In this document: positions 63,949 to 64,000 of the stretch, one piece after another
How positions within the stretch are numbered: the stretch's first letter is position 1
Layout of the letters: every line of letters begins with the position of its first letter
DNA from: Trebouxia sp. TZW2008
Taxonomy: Eukaryota > Chlorophyta > Trebouxiophyceae > Trebouxiales > Trebouxiaceae
NCBI GenBank assembly: GCA_002118135.1
Contig: BDIU01000099.1
Span: 1 to 64,000 of the forward strand
Length of the DNA stretch: 64,000 nucleotides
Direction: 5' to 3'
The notes under the pieces: generated by a model
Databases searched by the model: none
The model's input: only the letters and a program-made list of their open reading frames with translations
Told to the model about the DNA's origin: nothing
Program-made: the position numbers and the translations under genes

Positions 63949-64000
63949 AGACTGACTGAATCTCAATGTGATTCAGAGATGTGGCTCAGTATCAAAGGCT

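Overview
This window looks like nuclear DNA of a green alga (Chlorophyta, plausibly Trebouxiophyceae). The evidence is short exons separated by 60 to 1000+ base GT-AG introns ending mostly in TGCAG, moderate GC, and plant-lineage protein architectures, above all a DNA ligase fused to an SNM1-type nuclease domain (the plant LIG6 architecture). I assigned no species. Exon models were built by hand from reading frames, splice sites and phase; seven of the ten have complete phase-consistent models.

Layout: (1) 1-1328 minus, unknown protein running off the left edge; (2) 2015-9134 plus, cytochrome P450 in 12 exons; (3) 10981-13946 minus, BTB-BACK protein; (4) 14511-15324 plus, ureidoglycolate lyase family (AllA-type); (5) 15630-26340 minus, DNA ligase 6 in 18 exons; (6) 26917-31893 plus, CPA2-type cation/proton antiporter in 11 exons; (7) about 33405-43711 plus, an unrecognised Ala/Gln-rich and acidic protein with an array of duplicated exon modules; (8) 45196-48918 plus, a divergent protein kinase with a long N-terminal extension; (9) 50621-57883 plus, a DEAD-box RNA helicase of the plant RH26/RH31, yeast MSS116 type; (10) 58865-63677 plus, a zeta-crystallin-like NADPH:quinone oxidoreductase. 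Gene pairs 1/2, 3/4 and 5/6 are divergent over 560-690 bases, and 2/3 and 4/5 are convergent. The genes belong to unrelated pathways and are not a cluster.

The main discovery is structural. Introns in at least six of these genes contain decayed tandem copies of the neighbouring exon edge with its splice site. Copies upstream of an exon carry the acceptor and exon head; copies downstream carry the exon tail and donor. This is what repeated tandem duplication of segments spanning exon-intron junctions would leave. The clearest cases are a 157-base triplication in the P450, about 11 copies in the BTB gene, three upstream copies of the dinucleotide-binding exon in the oxidoreductase, copies around six helicase exons, and a 3 kb array in gene 7. 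Several small dispersed repeat families (a SINE-like element, a foldback MITE and a 171-175 base element with TGTAAGGAC motifs) also sit in introns, and there are microsatellites and a 69-base minisatellite.
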